64,000 bases of DNA from Candidatus Woesearchaeota archaeon (GTDB taxonomy: Archaea > Nanobdellota > Nanobdellia > Woesearchaeales > UBA11576): NCBI GenBank assembly GCA_018675335.1, contig JABGYH010000004.1, positions 111,076 through 175,075 of the forward strand, in the 5' to 3' direction. Under the pieces are notes generated by a model. That model saw only the letters and a program-made list of their open reading frames with translations. It was not told the DNA's origin and made no database searches. Both the position numbers and the translations under genes were made by a program. Of the stretch, positions 51,888-61,273 are shown piece after piece. Every line of letters starts with the position of its first letter. Within the stretch, counting starts at the first letter, position 1.

Positions 51888-54225
51888 ACAAAGCTTAGAA
51901 CAGTATATTAATCAAGAAGTTGAAAGACTACGAGAAGACTTATCAAAACTAGTTCCAACTGTAGGCCCAATTGAATTAAGAGTTGTTAACCATCCAGAAT
52001 TATATGCATACTTCATGGCAGAAATTGATGAAACATTTTATCCTGAAGATGTTGCATATGGCGAACATGATTTCACACAAGATATGGGAAACTCAACTTT
52101 TTTTGGAGTGTTTGCACATGCGCAAGGAAAACCACTCGCATATGTTAGTGGAAACCAAGACTTTGATGACATACCAAAAAAATTACAAAGCGATACAACT
52201 TATAGACTTAGTTCAATTGCATATAATAAAAAACTTTTAGAAGAACCCGAAGGATTTGAAGTTTTAAAATCACTTTTCACATTATTTGAAACAACTGTTG
52301 CACGCATTGGATATGATCAAATGCTAGTTCATAAAACAGATGAAGAACATAAAGATTTGTTTGAACAATGCGGATATGCACTACATTGGTTTTATAAAAA
52401 TTATTACGCAAAAGATCAAGGCGCAGCACTTGTTAAAAAACAATTAACCCCTCCAACAGATGGAGAAGTATTTACTCAAGATGATTTTAACAGAATAAGA
52501 AAACTGTTTAATCAAGAACTACAAATCGGCTATAGACTTATAGATCTACTGGATAATCAATTTGGATTTTTACAATCAGTTGTTCAAGGAGAGATTTATA
52601 CGCCTGGAATGCTAGATGAGTTAACTTGGAAAGAAAGAAAAAAAAGAATTTGGTCTTGGGCAGGCCAAGCAAGTCAAGAAAATTTTAAAATTTATTTTGA
52701 TATGGTGCGACAAAAAATTGAAGCACACCTAGACGGATTTGAAACAAGATATCCTGCTGCAAGCGAATTATTAGCAGAACCATTACAACCCGCAGTAATG
52801 TCTAGAGGTGCAAAAAGAGTAGGTCTTGAATTACTCGAAAAAATAATTGAAAAAGATGAATCTGGCATTTTTGAAAATGTTGAAGTTGTAACCACAATCC
52901 CAGTTAATGTAATTATGCCGTTTATTACTGCATTCTTTGATATTTATTTACAGGATAAAGTTAGTTTAAGAGGGGAATTTCTTGCAGACTTTAATTGGGC
53001 TGAAAAATTATCCCGCGCAGCAATGGTTGTTGCAGGCGCAATTGTTTCTGCAACTCCAAAAGAAGATGCGGATATTATTCTTAGAAGTAATTCCACTTAT
53101 GAATTTGGAGGACCATCAGGTTTACTTCAATCCACTCACGAACATGCCGTGCACGAATATGGTTCAGATGAAAAAAGAAAATCAGATCTGGCCATATTTC
53201 AAACAGAAACTGGACGACAATTATTTTTAAACATATTTGATTTTTTATACAAACAAAATTGGGGAATGATACCGCAAGGAGTCAAATATTTTCCCCTCGC
53301 AAACGAATACATCCAACCAGATAAATCAGGATTTATTTATTCTTCAAGAAAAGGAGATTTTGAACAAAGAACATTCCTTGAATGTACTGTTGGTCAAGGC
53401 GATGCAATTTCGCAAGGAAATAATTCAATCTATGTTGAAATGCGTGATGGAAAAGCGCAGTTAGTTCGAAAAACATTCAAGGGAAGATACCCAAAAAATT
53501 TAGTAGTTCCTGAAATTAAAGGAGTTTACAAAAGTAGAAAACGAAACGGGATCTTGCAAAAAAAATGGAAAGACGGAACTTCAATTGTTAATGGTTGTAG
53601 AAGTCCACACACAGAAACAGAACTTGCAAAATTAGAAAAAATTGCAAAACAAGTTGAAGCAGAATTAGGATTTCCAGTAAAAATTGAATATTTACAAAAA
53701 GGAGACAAAATATATCTAACACAAGTTGACCCAATCGATAAAGAAGTTGATGACTCAATTGAAACTAAATTGGATGGAACATTAATTGGAAAAAGTCCTT
53801 TTGTTAACAAACCATTTCAAACTGGAGAAATAAAAATATACTCAGGAGATAATCTTTATTCTGCAGATTACAAATTTTTTGATAGACGAAAAGTTCCTTT
53901 CGCATTAGTTGTTGGTAGCTTTGGAGGACAAGTATCCCCTATGCTTTATGAAAGATTAGTAACTAACCCATTATTTAGAGGAATCATATTTGATAGTGCG
54001 CTATCATTTGCAGCACACAATGTAGAACTCTCCGTCAGGTATAGAAAAGAATTAAATGCAAATGCATTACTCGATGAAACCGCACTCATAGGAATACCAG
54101 GAATTATTAAAAAATTAAACATGCACCGTGCATATGATAAAGGAGTAAATTATGTTGATGAAGCAAAAGGACGATTTGTATTATCTTCAACAGGAGTTCG
54201 CGGCTCAGTTTACAAAGTTAAATGA
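51868..54225 (+). CDS. GNAT plus PEP-synthase-like fusion protein
   Basis: The 785-residue protein has an N-terminal GNAT-like domain (about 25-185: FGVFAHAQGKPLAYVSGN, then LFEQCGYALHWFYKNYY). The middle resembles the ATP-binding half of PEP synthase/pyruvate phosphate dikinase, ending in LEKIAKQVEAELGFPVKIEY ... GDKIYLTQVDPIDK, the counterpart of the family's LQ-RPI ending. A C-terminal part (about 640-760) resembles the swivelling phosphohistidine domain, with SFAAHNVELS near 714, though the histidine is shifted. GAGGAC precedes its ATG. It is the last gene of the island. The reaction is unknown; homology to the ATP-grasp half is likely, the rest is inference. Confidence 0.7.
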   Translation: MTDSQPKQSLEQYINQEVERLREDLSKLVPTVGPIELRVVNHPELYAYFMAEIDETFYPEDVAYGEHDFTQDMGNSTFFGVFAHAQGKPLAYVSGNQDFDDIPKKLQSDTTYRLSSIAYNKKLLEEPEGFEVLKSLFTLFETTVARIGYDQMLVHKTDEEHKDLFEQCGYALHWFYKNYYAKDQGAALVKKQLTPPTDGEVFTQDDFNRIRKLFNQELQIGYRLIDLLDNQFGFLQSVVQGEIYTPGMLDELTWKERKKRIWSWAGQASQENFKIYFDMVRQKIEAHLDGFETRYPAASELLAEPLQPAVMSRGAKRVGLELLEKIIEKDESGIFENVEVVTTIPVNVIMPFITAFFDIYLQDKVSLRGEFLADFNWAEKLSRAAMVVAGAIVSATPKEDADIILRSNSTYEFGGPSGLLQSTHEHAVHEYGSDEKRKSDLAIFQTETGRQLFLNIFDFLYKQNWGMIPQGVKYFPLANEYIQPDKSGFIYSSRKGDFEQRTFLECTVGQGDAISQGNNSIYVEMRDGKAQLVRKTFKGRYPKNLVVPEIKGVYKSRKRNGILQKKWKDGTSIVNGCRSPHTETELAKLEKIAKQVEAELGFPVKIEYLQKGDKIYLTQVDPIDKEVDDSIETKLDGTLIGKSPFVNKPFQTGEIKIYSGDNLYSADYKFFDRRKVPFALVVGSFGGQVSPMLYERLVTNPLFRGIIFDSALSFAAHNVELSVRYRKELNANALLDETALIGIPGIIKKLNMHRAYDKGVNYVDEAKGRFVLSSTGVRGSVYKVK

Positions 54226-54500
54226 CTATTATTCACTTAACCTCAATCTAATTCTTTAAAAACTAACAAATAACCACATAATTAATTAACGTAAAACACT
54301 CCAATTAGCTAAATTTCAATTAATCGTTTAAAAACTAATCATTAAACATCAGTTACTCCCAATATGGAGTTTCGACAAGTTTATATTTAATTAAATTATA
54401 CAAAATTCTTAGATAGACTTGAATTATAAGTTAATATAAGTTAAACTATTTAGCACATTAATTCAGATTTCATATTTATAACAAAAAAAAGGTGATCTTA

Positions 54501-55091
54501 ATGGATATTGATAAAGTAAAACAAATTAATGATTTGGCGCGAGATCTTTTGCGACATGGAATGGCAAAAAGTATGAGTGAAGCAGTAACAATGGCTGAAC
54601 GACAAATCAGTGCTCAAGGAACTGGCGGAGATCTAAAAGACTTACGATCCGAAACAACAATTAATGTAAGTCCTGCAAGTACTCCCAATTCAACCCCTGG
54701 AAGTTTAACACCTGAAACTACCACTCCAACCCAACAAGGTTTTTCTCAACCCCAACCAACACCAAGTGCACCCCCACAAAATCAAGAACATAGTTTAATT
54801 CTAAAAACAACAGTTGGAATGGTAAATACTCACGCAACAAGACTTGAATCAATGCAAAATCGAATTGATCAATTAGACTCACAAATTAGAGTGATGCGAG
54901 AAGAATTATCAAGAATCAACAATAATCCCGTGCAAGTTTTAAAAACAGAACAAAAAAATGAGCATGAAACTGCACAAACAACATTCAAACCTCAACCAAA
55001 ACCACCAGAGAAAAAACCAAGTCCTAGAAGTGGAAATTATGAACCTGGCGATGTAAGCATAGAAGAAATTTTTTATGCAGGAACAAGGTAA
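54501..55091 (+). CDS. Hypothetical coiled-coil protein with proline-rich linker
   Basis: The 196-residue protein has a short helical start (IDKVKQINDLARDLLRHGMA, MSEAVTMAERQI), a long S/T/P/Q linker (about 55-95), a coiled coil (THATRLESMQNRIDQLDSQI ... MREELSRI) and a proline-rich end. AGGT is exactly seven bases before ATG 54501. No signal or membrane part. It may be a scaffold; no family recognised. Confidence 0.65.
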   Translation: MDIDKVKQINDLARDLLRHGMAKSMSEAVTMAERQISAQGTGGDLKDLRSETTINVSPASTPNSTPGSLTPETTTPTQQGFSQPQPTPSAPPQNQEHSLILKTTVGMVNTHATRLESMQNRIDQLDSQIRVMREELSRINNNPVQVLKTEQKNEHETAQTTFKPQPKPPEKKPSPRSGNYEPGDVSIEEIFYAGTR

Positions 55092-55228
55092 AAATTTTTT
55101 AAATATTTTTTCTTATTTTTATTAAATTTTTTTCCTAAAAATATTAACTGCACACAATTAGCTTCAACCAATTTAGTTCTAAAAAGTTCACATATAACAT
55201 CATATAAAAAACACACTAAGCTAATTAA

Positions 55229-55675
55229 ATGGCAGAATTAATTCAACAAATATTAGCAGATAACACTAATACTCCTGATTTCATAGCGACTAAAGCACAT
55301 CTAGCTCTGCTAGGGCCTGAAAGATATCAAACAATGCAACAGCATTTTGATCAAGTTTTAGCATATGCTTATTTTCGCGGAAAAAAACGTCATGAAAACA
55401 CAAGAGAAATGCAAGAAAGATTTGATGAATTACCAAGATTAGCGAAAAAAATTCATGGCGGTCCAGAAGGTTTAGCTCAAATATTATATGCAATTACTGA
55501 TGATAAATCTGATCCCAATAGTGGTGCTAGTCTTGCAATTAGATGGTTAAAAGATTCAGGCTATATTACTTTAGCGGATGATGAAACATACCACGCAACA
55601 AAAAAAGGCACATCGTTTATGGAACAAAATCACGCCAGACTTTGTCTTTATGGAGTTGATATTGCAAGATCATAA
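55229..55675 (+). CDS. Hypothetical protein with possible winged helix
   Basis: I do not recognise this 148-residue protein. The N-terminal half is helical (LIQQILADNTNTPDFIATKA). The C-terminal half (SGASLAIRWLKDSGYITLAD, DETYHATKKGTSFMEQ) has the look of a winged-helix recognition helix and wing, so it may bind DNA. No ribosome site precedes the ATG. Single gene. Confidence 0.5.
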   Translation: MAELIQQILADNTNTPDFIATKAHLALLGPERYQTMQQHFDQVLAYAYFRGKKRHENTREMQERFDELPRLAKKIHGGPEGLAQILYAITDDKSDPNSGASLAIRWLKDSGYITLADDETYHATKKGTSFMEQNHARLCLYGVDIARS

Positions 55676-55787
55676 TCTGAATCATTCTTATTTTAATTAC
55701 TCCAAATAAAACATTCCAAACTAACCATTAAAACACATAGTTTCTAATTTACTTAACTTTTTAAAACATTAAAATACTTAAGGCTCG

Positions 55788-57071
55788 ATGCGAAAGCAAA
55801 CAACAATAACAATTTTTGCAATGCTTGCAGCAATAGGTTTAACCGCATATGCATTGAGAGATAATATTTCTGAATTTGTTGAACAAACAATAGCCGAAGC
55901 TAAAGTTGAAGATATAAAAAAAAGATCTCCTCGTGAGTTAGATACTTGTTTAAGACATATTGCTGAATGTGATTATCAAGAACCTTGCCCTGATGCAAAT
56001 CAAGATTTTGCAGAAGACAAATTAGATCTACCTCTTGAAGACATACTAAAAGTAGCAATGAGAACTAGAGATGACACTTGGAATTTTTCATTAAATTGTA
56101 GCGACCTTACCCAACTAAAAAAAGAATATCCTGATGCAACTGCAGACCAACTAAGAACTGCAATTCAGGATGGACCTTCTGTTTATTTTTTAGACTATGC
56201 CAAACGACATGGAGTAACAACAATTGAACAATTTGACGAATTATGGAGAATATTTGATGATGCGCAAATATCCCAACATCACGTAATGGATCATATCGCA
56301 AACTATCCCAAAACAAGAAACATAAATCCAAAAGAATGGCCAAAAATTAAAGAACAAGTCAGAGGAAATATTACCCACTATATTGAATTAAAACGACAAG
56401 ATTATTCTGATGAAGATATTTTTAAATTATCTCGAATGGGAATTACTGCAGACGAACATAGCAATTTAGACGATGAAATACACATCTCACTATATTTTAA
56501 TTTCGGATTTAAAAAAGTTCCACAAATTGAGAAAATAATTAAAACACACGGATCTGAATTTGTTCCGTTAGTAAATAAAATTTATGCAAAAGAAAAACGA
56601 AGATCAAAACACAGAACGGATTGTGAAAAAAAACCCGATAAACGAACATTCATGCAACATATTTTAAGTAACACAACTCCTGAAACCGCAGTAACAACTC
56701 TGTCCCTCCTAGATACGCATTGGATAGATACAGGATTCTTACCATTCTATAATCAATGTCCAGCACCAATAATTGCACTTGAAATAATAGATCAATATTC
56801 AGAAGCAGGCCTAGGTTGTCAACCGAGTGTTGTTCAAAAACTTCATGATGAAGGCCTAACTGGAACCTTAGCAACAAAATATTTTAGGTTCGGAGTTCAA
56901 AAACCAAAACACATGAGAAAATTATATGCTCGAGGAATTGATGAAACCAGGTTAGACACACTCGAAGAATGGGCATTTATTGATCCCGAAAAAAAACCCG
57001 GATTTGGAAAAATATTAACTGCTAATGATACTTATGAAAAAAATAGAGCAATTCTTGAACCACAATCATAA
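55788..57071 (+). CDS. Membrane-anchored or secreted hypothetical protein
   Basis: The 427-residue protein begins with a basic start and a hydrophobic helix (TITIFAMLAAIGLTAYAL, residues 6-23), an uncleaved anchor or signal peptide. The rest is helical and hydrophilic, with cysteines in TCLRHIAECDYQEPCPD that could be disulfide-bonded outside the cell. Several segments repeat a YF-like helical pattern but no clear domain. The gene ends six bases inside the convergent Lrp-like gene. Confidence 0.6.
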   Translation: MRKQTTITIFAMLAAIGLTAYALRDNISEFVEQTIAEAKVEDIKKRSPRELDTCLRHIAECDYQEPCPDANQDFAEDKLDLPLEDILKVAMRTRDDTWNFSLNCSDLTQLKKEYPDATADQLRTAIQDGPSVYFLDYAKRHGVTTIEQFDELWRIFDDAQISQHHVMDHIANYPKTRNINPKEWPKIKEQVRGNITHYIELKRQDYSDEDIFKLSRMGITADEHSNLDDEIHISLYFNFGFKKVPQIEKIIKTHGSEFVPLVNKIYAKEKRRSKHRTDCEKKPDKRTFMQHILSNTTPETAVTTLSLLDTHWIDTGFLPFYNQCPAPIIALEIIDQYSEAGLGCQPSVVQKLHDEGLTGTLATKYFRFGVQKPKHMRKLYARGIDETRLDTLEEWAFIDPEKKPGFGKILTANDTYEKNRAILEPQS

Positions 57072-57494
57072 ACCAAATTCTTCTTTTTTTAATTCTTCTA
57101 AAATAAAATTTTCTTCTTCAATAGTCGCATCTAAAAAATCCAATTTTTCTTTAAATATTGAGACCTCTTTAAGATTTTTAAACAAACACTCCACAAAAAA
57201 ATCATGATTTGCAGTCAAAGAACAAACTGAATTCACACAAGATTGCCTTAATAAAAAATCTTTTAAACTATTCTTATTTGAAGAATTTAACACAAATAAT
57301 TGTTTTAGCCCAAAACCTACTTCTTTAAAATCCATTAACGAAACATGTTTTGAAATGATTTTATTTTCCAACTTTTGCAATGTCTCGCACAAAGTAGAGA
57401 TTGGAATTCCCGTATTTTTACTAATTTTTGAGAGGCTAGATCGAGAATTATTTCTCAATTGACTTAAAAGAAGTCTTTCTTTTTTTGTAATCAT
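57066..57494 (-). CDS. Lrp-like regulator, divergent ligand domain
   Basis: The 142-residue protein starts with an AsnC-type helix-turn-helix (KKERLLLSQLRNNSRSSLSK, NTGIPISTLCETLQKLENK) followed by an alpha/beta domain of RAM-like length but low similarity. It is a paralogue of the protein at 60687-61142: compare SLMDFKEVGFG with SLIDFSQLGYH. The pair flanks the DAHP synthase-kinase-dehydrogenase genes on the same strand, suggesting a shared regulatory role. Confidence 0.75.
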   Translation of the reverse strand: MITKKERLLLSQLRNNSRSSLSKISKNTGIPISTLCETLQKLENKIISKHVSLMDFKEVGFGLKQLFVLNSSNKNSLKDFLLRQSCVNSVCSLTANHDFFVECLFKNLKEVSIFKEKLDFLDATIEEENFILEELKKEEFGL

Positions 57495-57568
57495 ATAAAT
57501 AAAATAATAAAAATGAAATTTATAAGGGTTTAGCCAAAAAAGTTGTAAATTTTCTGGATAGTTCTAAC

Positions 57569-58426
57569 TTAAGTACCCTTACCCACACACCCAACTAACT
57601 GATCAATAGTTTTAATTATTTCTGCTAATGTTTCAGGAGTTACTTGTTGAGGTGCATCACTCATTGCATTTTCAGGATTTAAATGAGTTTCAATCATCAA
57701 ACCATCCGCCCCGGCCAAAATAGCCGCATAACTTAATGCAGGAACAATACTTCGATTACCTGACGCATGAGATGGATCAAAAATAATGGGAAGATGCGTT
57801 AGTTGTTTTAAAATTGGAATTGAATCAATATCCGAAGTATATCTTTTTAATCCATTGTCAATATTTTCATACGTCCTAATTCCCCTCAAACAAAGAATAA
57901 TATCTAAACAACCTTGAGACGCAATATATTCTGCAGCACCTAAAAACTCCCAAATTGTTGCTGATTCCCCTCTTTTTAAAAGGATTGGCTTGCCATACTG
58001 TTGAGCAATAGAACTTGCTTTTTTAAGTAATTCGAAAGATTTGCCATTCCTAGTCCCAATATGAATAATAGAACATTTTTGAGCCACTAACTCCAAATAA
58101 GTTTCACCAACTGCTTCTGACTCAGTAGGCATATTAACTAACTCTCCTGCCTCTGCAAGATAATCTAATCCAACAGCACCAAGTCCTTGAAAAGAATATG
58201 GATGACTTCGCGGTTTAAAAGCGCCAGCCCTAAGAATGTGTGCACCCGCTTCTTTAACTGATTTTGCAGTATCAATTAATTGCTGTCTACCCTCAACAGC
58301 ACAAGGTCCCGCAATTATTACAGGAGGATTTTTACCACCCAATTTAAAATTACCAAAATTGATAACAGTATCTTGCGCAGAGTATTTACGACTTACTAAC
58401 CATGGACGCGAATAATAATCATTCAT
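57569..58426 (-). CDS. aroF: DAHP synthase (type I beta, AroF-like)
   Basis: The 285-residue protein has the family motifs IIAGPCAVEG, LRAGAFKPRSHPYSFQGLG, LLKRG, LCLRGIRTYE and IFDPSHASGNRSIVPAL. It condenses erythrose 4-phosphate and phosphoenolpyruvate to DAHP, the first step of aromatic amino acid synthesis. No regulatory extra domain (ACT or chorismate mutase) is present. The usual ARNMQNF segment reads TRNGKSF. GGT is eight bases before the ATG. Other shikimate genes are not in this window. Confidence 0.9.
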   Translation of the reverse strand: MNDYYSRPWLVSRKYSAQDTVINFGNFKLGGKNPPVIIAGPCAVEGRQQLIDTAKSVKEAGAHILRAGAFKPRSHPYSFQGLGAVGLDYLAEAGELVNMPTESEAVGETYLELVAQKCSIIHIGTRNGKSFELLKKASSIAQQYGKPILLKRGESATIWEFLGAAEYIASQGCLDIILCLRGIRTYENIDNGLKRYTSDIDSIPILKQLTHLPIIFDPSHASGNRSIVPALSYAAILAGADGLMIETHLNPENAMSDAPQQVTPETLAEIIKTIDQLVGCVGKGT

Positions 58427-58493
58427 TTCTAATCACCAAATAAAATACTAATAAAATATAGATTTAAGTGTTATTATTAAAACCTCGAAAAGA

Positions 58494-59702
58494 TTACGAA
58501 GATTCAAGGTTAAAATAAAATAAATCTATGAATTTGTCCACATTTATAACTTTTTGCGTACCAGTTTTAAAATCAAAAAGTTCTTTAAAAATAGCAAATA
58601 TAAAAAATCTATTTTGAAAATTGTGAACTACATTATTTGAAAAATTTTTAGAAGATTTTAATTTTAAATAAGTACTCATTATATTCATCAAATCCATTGT
58701 CGCAACTAAAATAATTTCTTCATCATTAACTGAATACTTAGATTTATATAATTTAACAAAAGAATTCAAACCCTCTCTAACATTACGTTTTATATCTTCA
58801 GACACTCCAGAATAAAGAAAAAAAAAAGATGTTCTACTAATTAATCTAGCAATATCCAATGATTGTCTCCCCAGATGAAGATCTGGATCGATCAGTCCAA
58901 CCTTATACTCATCTTCAGAACTAAAATTAGATGAGATGATAATATTTTCAGGCTTGTAATCCCCATAAATAATACAATCTCTTGGCAGATTATTAAATTT
59001 TAAAATAAACGGGCGCATCACTTCCACCATATTAGAATAAGCATCCAAAAAATAACTTATTTCATCAGGGGGAATTGAAAAAGATTGAATGCGCGCAATC
59101 AAATTAGATTTGTTAAAAAAATTTGATTTAAATTTTTCCAAGGTATCTGAACTTGAGGTATCAATTGAAAACGTTTTAGAAACATACCCTAAATAATTTT
59201 GAGATAAAGAATGAATACTTTGCAACGCATAAAATAAATTTTTAAAAACTTGCACCATATCAATTGAATCTACAAAAAATAAATCTTGCAAGTTAGTTCC
59301 ACTTAACTTTGATGACAACAAAACCCCATTTTTATACAAGACATGCTCAGAAAAATATGCGGGAAGATTTTTTTGAAAAAATTTAAGAGCTTTAAACTCA
59401 TGTAATAACCCAATTTTACCATTTTCCAAATATTGATTTTGTAATTCTAATAAGTTTTTTAATTCATCACAAGTTAAATTATTTAATAACGATGCTTGTG
59501 AAATACCCAAAAAACTATATTTTCCAAATAATTCTGTTTCATTAACAATTAATTCACAAACATAATTTGTTACACTGCCAATATTTCTTTTAACTTGCAC
59601 ACTACTTTTAGGGAAAAAAAAATTTGTTGCAATTTTTATTTTATTTTGGGCTTCTTCAAATAAAAAGTTAGACAAATTTTCTGTTTGTTTACTTGCATTC
59701 AA
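58494..59702 (-). CDS. Aminoglycoside phosphotransferase/choline kinase-like protein
   Basis: The 402-residue protein has the kinase-like catalytic stretch CIIYGDYKPENIIIS, where the GDYKPEN matches the HxDxxxxN of the APH/choline kinase family with tyrosine replacing histidine, and GLIDPDLHLGRQSLDIARL as the metal-binding strand. The N-terminal lobe is less clear. It probably phosphorylates a small molecule. It starts with TTG at 59702 in a TTGA overlap with the dehydrogenase stop; no ATG comes until far inside. The pair is translationally coupled. Confidence 0.72.
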   Translation of the reverse strand: MNASKQTENLSNFLFEEAQNKIKIATNFFFPKSSVQVKRNIGSVTNYVCELIVNETELFGKYSFLGISQASLLNNLTCDELKNLLELQNQYLENGKIGLLHEFKALKFFQKNLPAYFSEHVLYKNGVLLSSKLSGTNLQDLFFVDSIDMVQVFKNLFYALQSIHSLSQNYLGYVSKTFSIDTSSSDTLEKFKSNFFNKSNLIARIQSFSIPPDEISYFLDAYSNMVEVMRPFILKFNNLPRDCIIYGDYKPENIIISSNFSSEDEYKVGLIDPDLHLGRQSLDIARLISRTSFFFLYSGVSEDIKRNVREGLNSFVKLYKSKYSVNDEEIILVATMDLMNIMSTYLKLKSSKNFSNNVVHNFQNRFFIFAIFKELFDFKTGTQKVINVDKFIDLFYFNLESS

Positions 59703-60583
59703 GCAACATCACCATAAACAGTTCTTAACTTAGCACAACTAATTTCAAATGCACTTTGTTCTTCTTGGCTTAAGTTAGGCAATACAACTTGGGAACTTGA
59801 ATTACTAAAACTAATTGGCAACCCCACATAAATTCCCTCATGAAAAGTAGAAATTTGTTCAACCCCATCATAAATCCCCATCAATCTTTTGAGAGTTCTA
59901 AGAGTCACTCCTGCCGGCCCATACCTAGTTCTGCCTGCACCCTGGCAAATCACAGATGATCTTTTAGAAACTATTTTTTTTATTTTGAGTTTATCATAAT
60001 TTTTATGACCTCCCTCAACCAATGTTGATGAAAAAAGCAAAACCATAGAATCCCCATGCTCTCCAATAACTTGACCACTTATTTGATCAATCGGCACACC
60101 ATAAATTGAAGAAAGTACTGTTTGATATCTTTGAGTGTCAAGATTGGATCCAATTCCATAAATCTGATTAGAATTCAAACCTGAAGATTCAAAAAAATAC
60201 CTGCACATCAAATCAACTGGATTTGTAACCATTAAAACAGTTCCAGAATATTTTTTAAAAACTTTAGCAATATTTTTTATCATATTTAAATTATATTTTA
60301 GACCTTGAATGCGAGAATCTTTTGATGATCCATTTTTAAAATCTGCGCGAACACAAATAACAGTAACATCAACATCCAATAATTCTTCTAACGAATTGCA
60401 GGCCACAATGTTTGTTGCAGGTTTCAGCGTAGAAGAAAAATCGTCCAAGTCAAGCGAATAACTTTTTACTGCATCATAATTACGAGAATAGATTTTGAGT
60501 TTGTCAACTAATTCTGAACCAATAATAACTGACGAAAGCGCAACACCAATATTCCCCAATCCAATTATTCCTACTGAATTCAT
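59699..60583 (-). CDS. Lactate/malate dehydrogenase-family protein
   Basis: The 294-residue protein has the NAD-binding GLGNIG, TNPVDLMCRYF, the active-site region IGSNLDTQRYQ, and the catalytic histidine in VIGEHGDSMV. The substrate-loop arginine may be in CVRADFKNGSSKDSR. It would oxidise or reduce a 2-hydroxy acid with NAD(H). The catalytic residues are present, but it is short and divergent. It is coupled to a kinase-like gene, which is unusual for this family and hints at a pathway other than central carbon metabolism. Confidence 0.82.
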   Translation of the reverse strand: MNSVGIIGLGNIGVALSSVIIGSELVDKLKIYSRNYDAVKSYSLDLDDFSSTLKPATNIVACNSLEELLDVDVTVICVRADFKNGSSKDSRIQGLKYNLNMIKNIAKVFKKYSGTVLMVTNPVDLMCRYFFESSGLNSNQIYGIGSNLDTQRYQTVLSSIYGVPIDQISGQVIGEHGDSMVLLFSSTLVEGGHKNYDKLKIKKIVSKRSSVICQGAGRTRYGPAGVTLRTLKRLMGIYDGVEQISTFHEGIYVGLPISFSNSSSQVVLPNLSQEEQSAFEISCAKLRTVYGDVA

Positions 60584-60686
60584 AAACTATCAATTATGAA
60601 AACTGCCAAACCTTAATTTAAGTATTAAGTTTCAAATCGCGGAAAGATTCCGGCAATAAACAAATAGAACTGAAATAAAAAAAATA

Positions 60687-61142
60687 TTACTGAGGCAACA
60701 AGTTAGGATTGCTCATAAATGCCTCGCGTTTTAAATCCTCAATTATGAAAAAAAACTTTTTTTCCTCAATATTAAACTTAGATTCTAGATCATCAATAAA
60801 CTGCTCCATATGATTAATATGTTTGAAAACTCCTTCAACCATAAAATCAAAACCATTATTTATTTTATACACTGAATTTGTTGATTCATGGCCAAGCAAA
60901 TAATCTTTAACACTAATTTTATGCTCCCTATCAACTTTAAGTGCAATGTTTACTCGTGCATGATAACCTAACTGCGAAAAATCAATTAAACTTGTGTGTT
61001 TAGTAATTAATTCTTTTTCACTCACTTTAAGACGATCAAAAATTGTTGAAACTGGAATTCTCGTTTTTTTACTCATTTTAGTTAATGGCATTCGCGCATC
61101 ATTTCTTAAATGACACAAAATTTGAAGATCTTTTTTATTCAT
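60687..61142 (-). CDS. Lrp-like regulator, paralogue
   Basis: The 151-residue protein has an AsnC-type helix-turn-helix (KKDLQILCHLRNDARMPLTK, KTRIPVSTIFDRLKVSEKE) and a C-terminal alpha/beta domain of RAM length, with a GFDFMVEGVF strand matched by HDFFVECLF in its paralogue at 57066. It leads a run of minus-strand genes into the dehydrogenase, kinase and DAHP synthase. Its start faces the AbrB-PhoU gene, only 132 bases away. Confidence 0.78.
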   Translation of the reverse strand: MNKKDLQILCHLRNDARMPLTKMSKKTRIPVSTIFDRLKVSEKELITKHTSLIDFSQLGYHARVNIALKVDREHKISVKDYLLGHESTNSVYKINNGFDFMVEGVFKHINHMEQFIDDLESKFNIEEKKFFFIIEDLKREAFMSNPNLLPQ

Positions 61143-61273
61143 AGTACCGCCCCACCGAATGATTTTTGATAAATTCGGAATTTAAACTAAATCTAGCAAA
61201 AGTTTTATATATATTTAATGTCACCAATATACATATTAGTGGTTATTTGGTTATATTTGGAGAAAATATCAAA

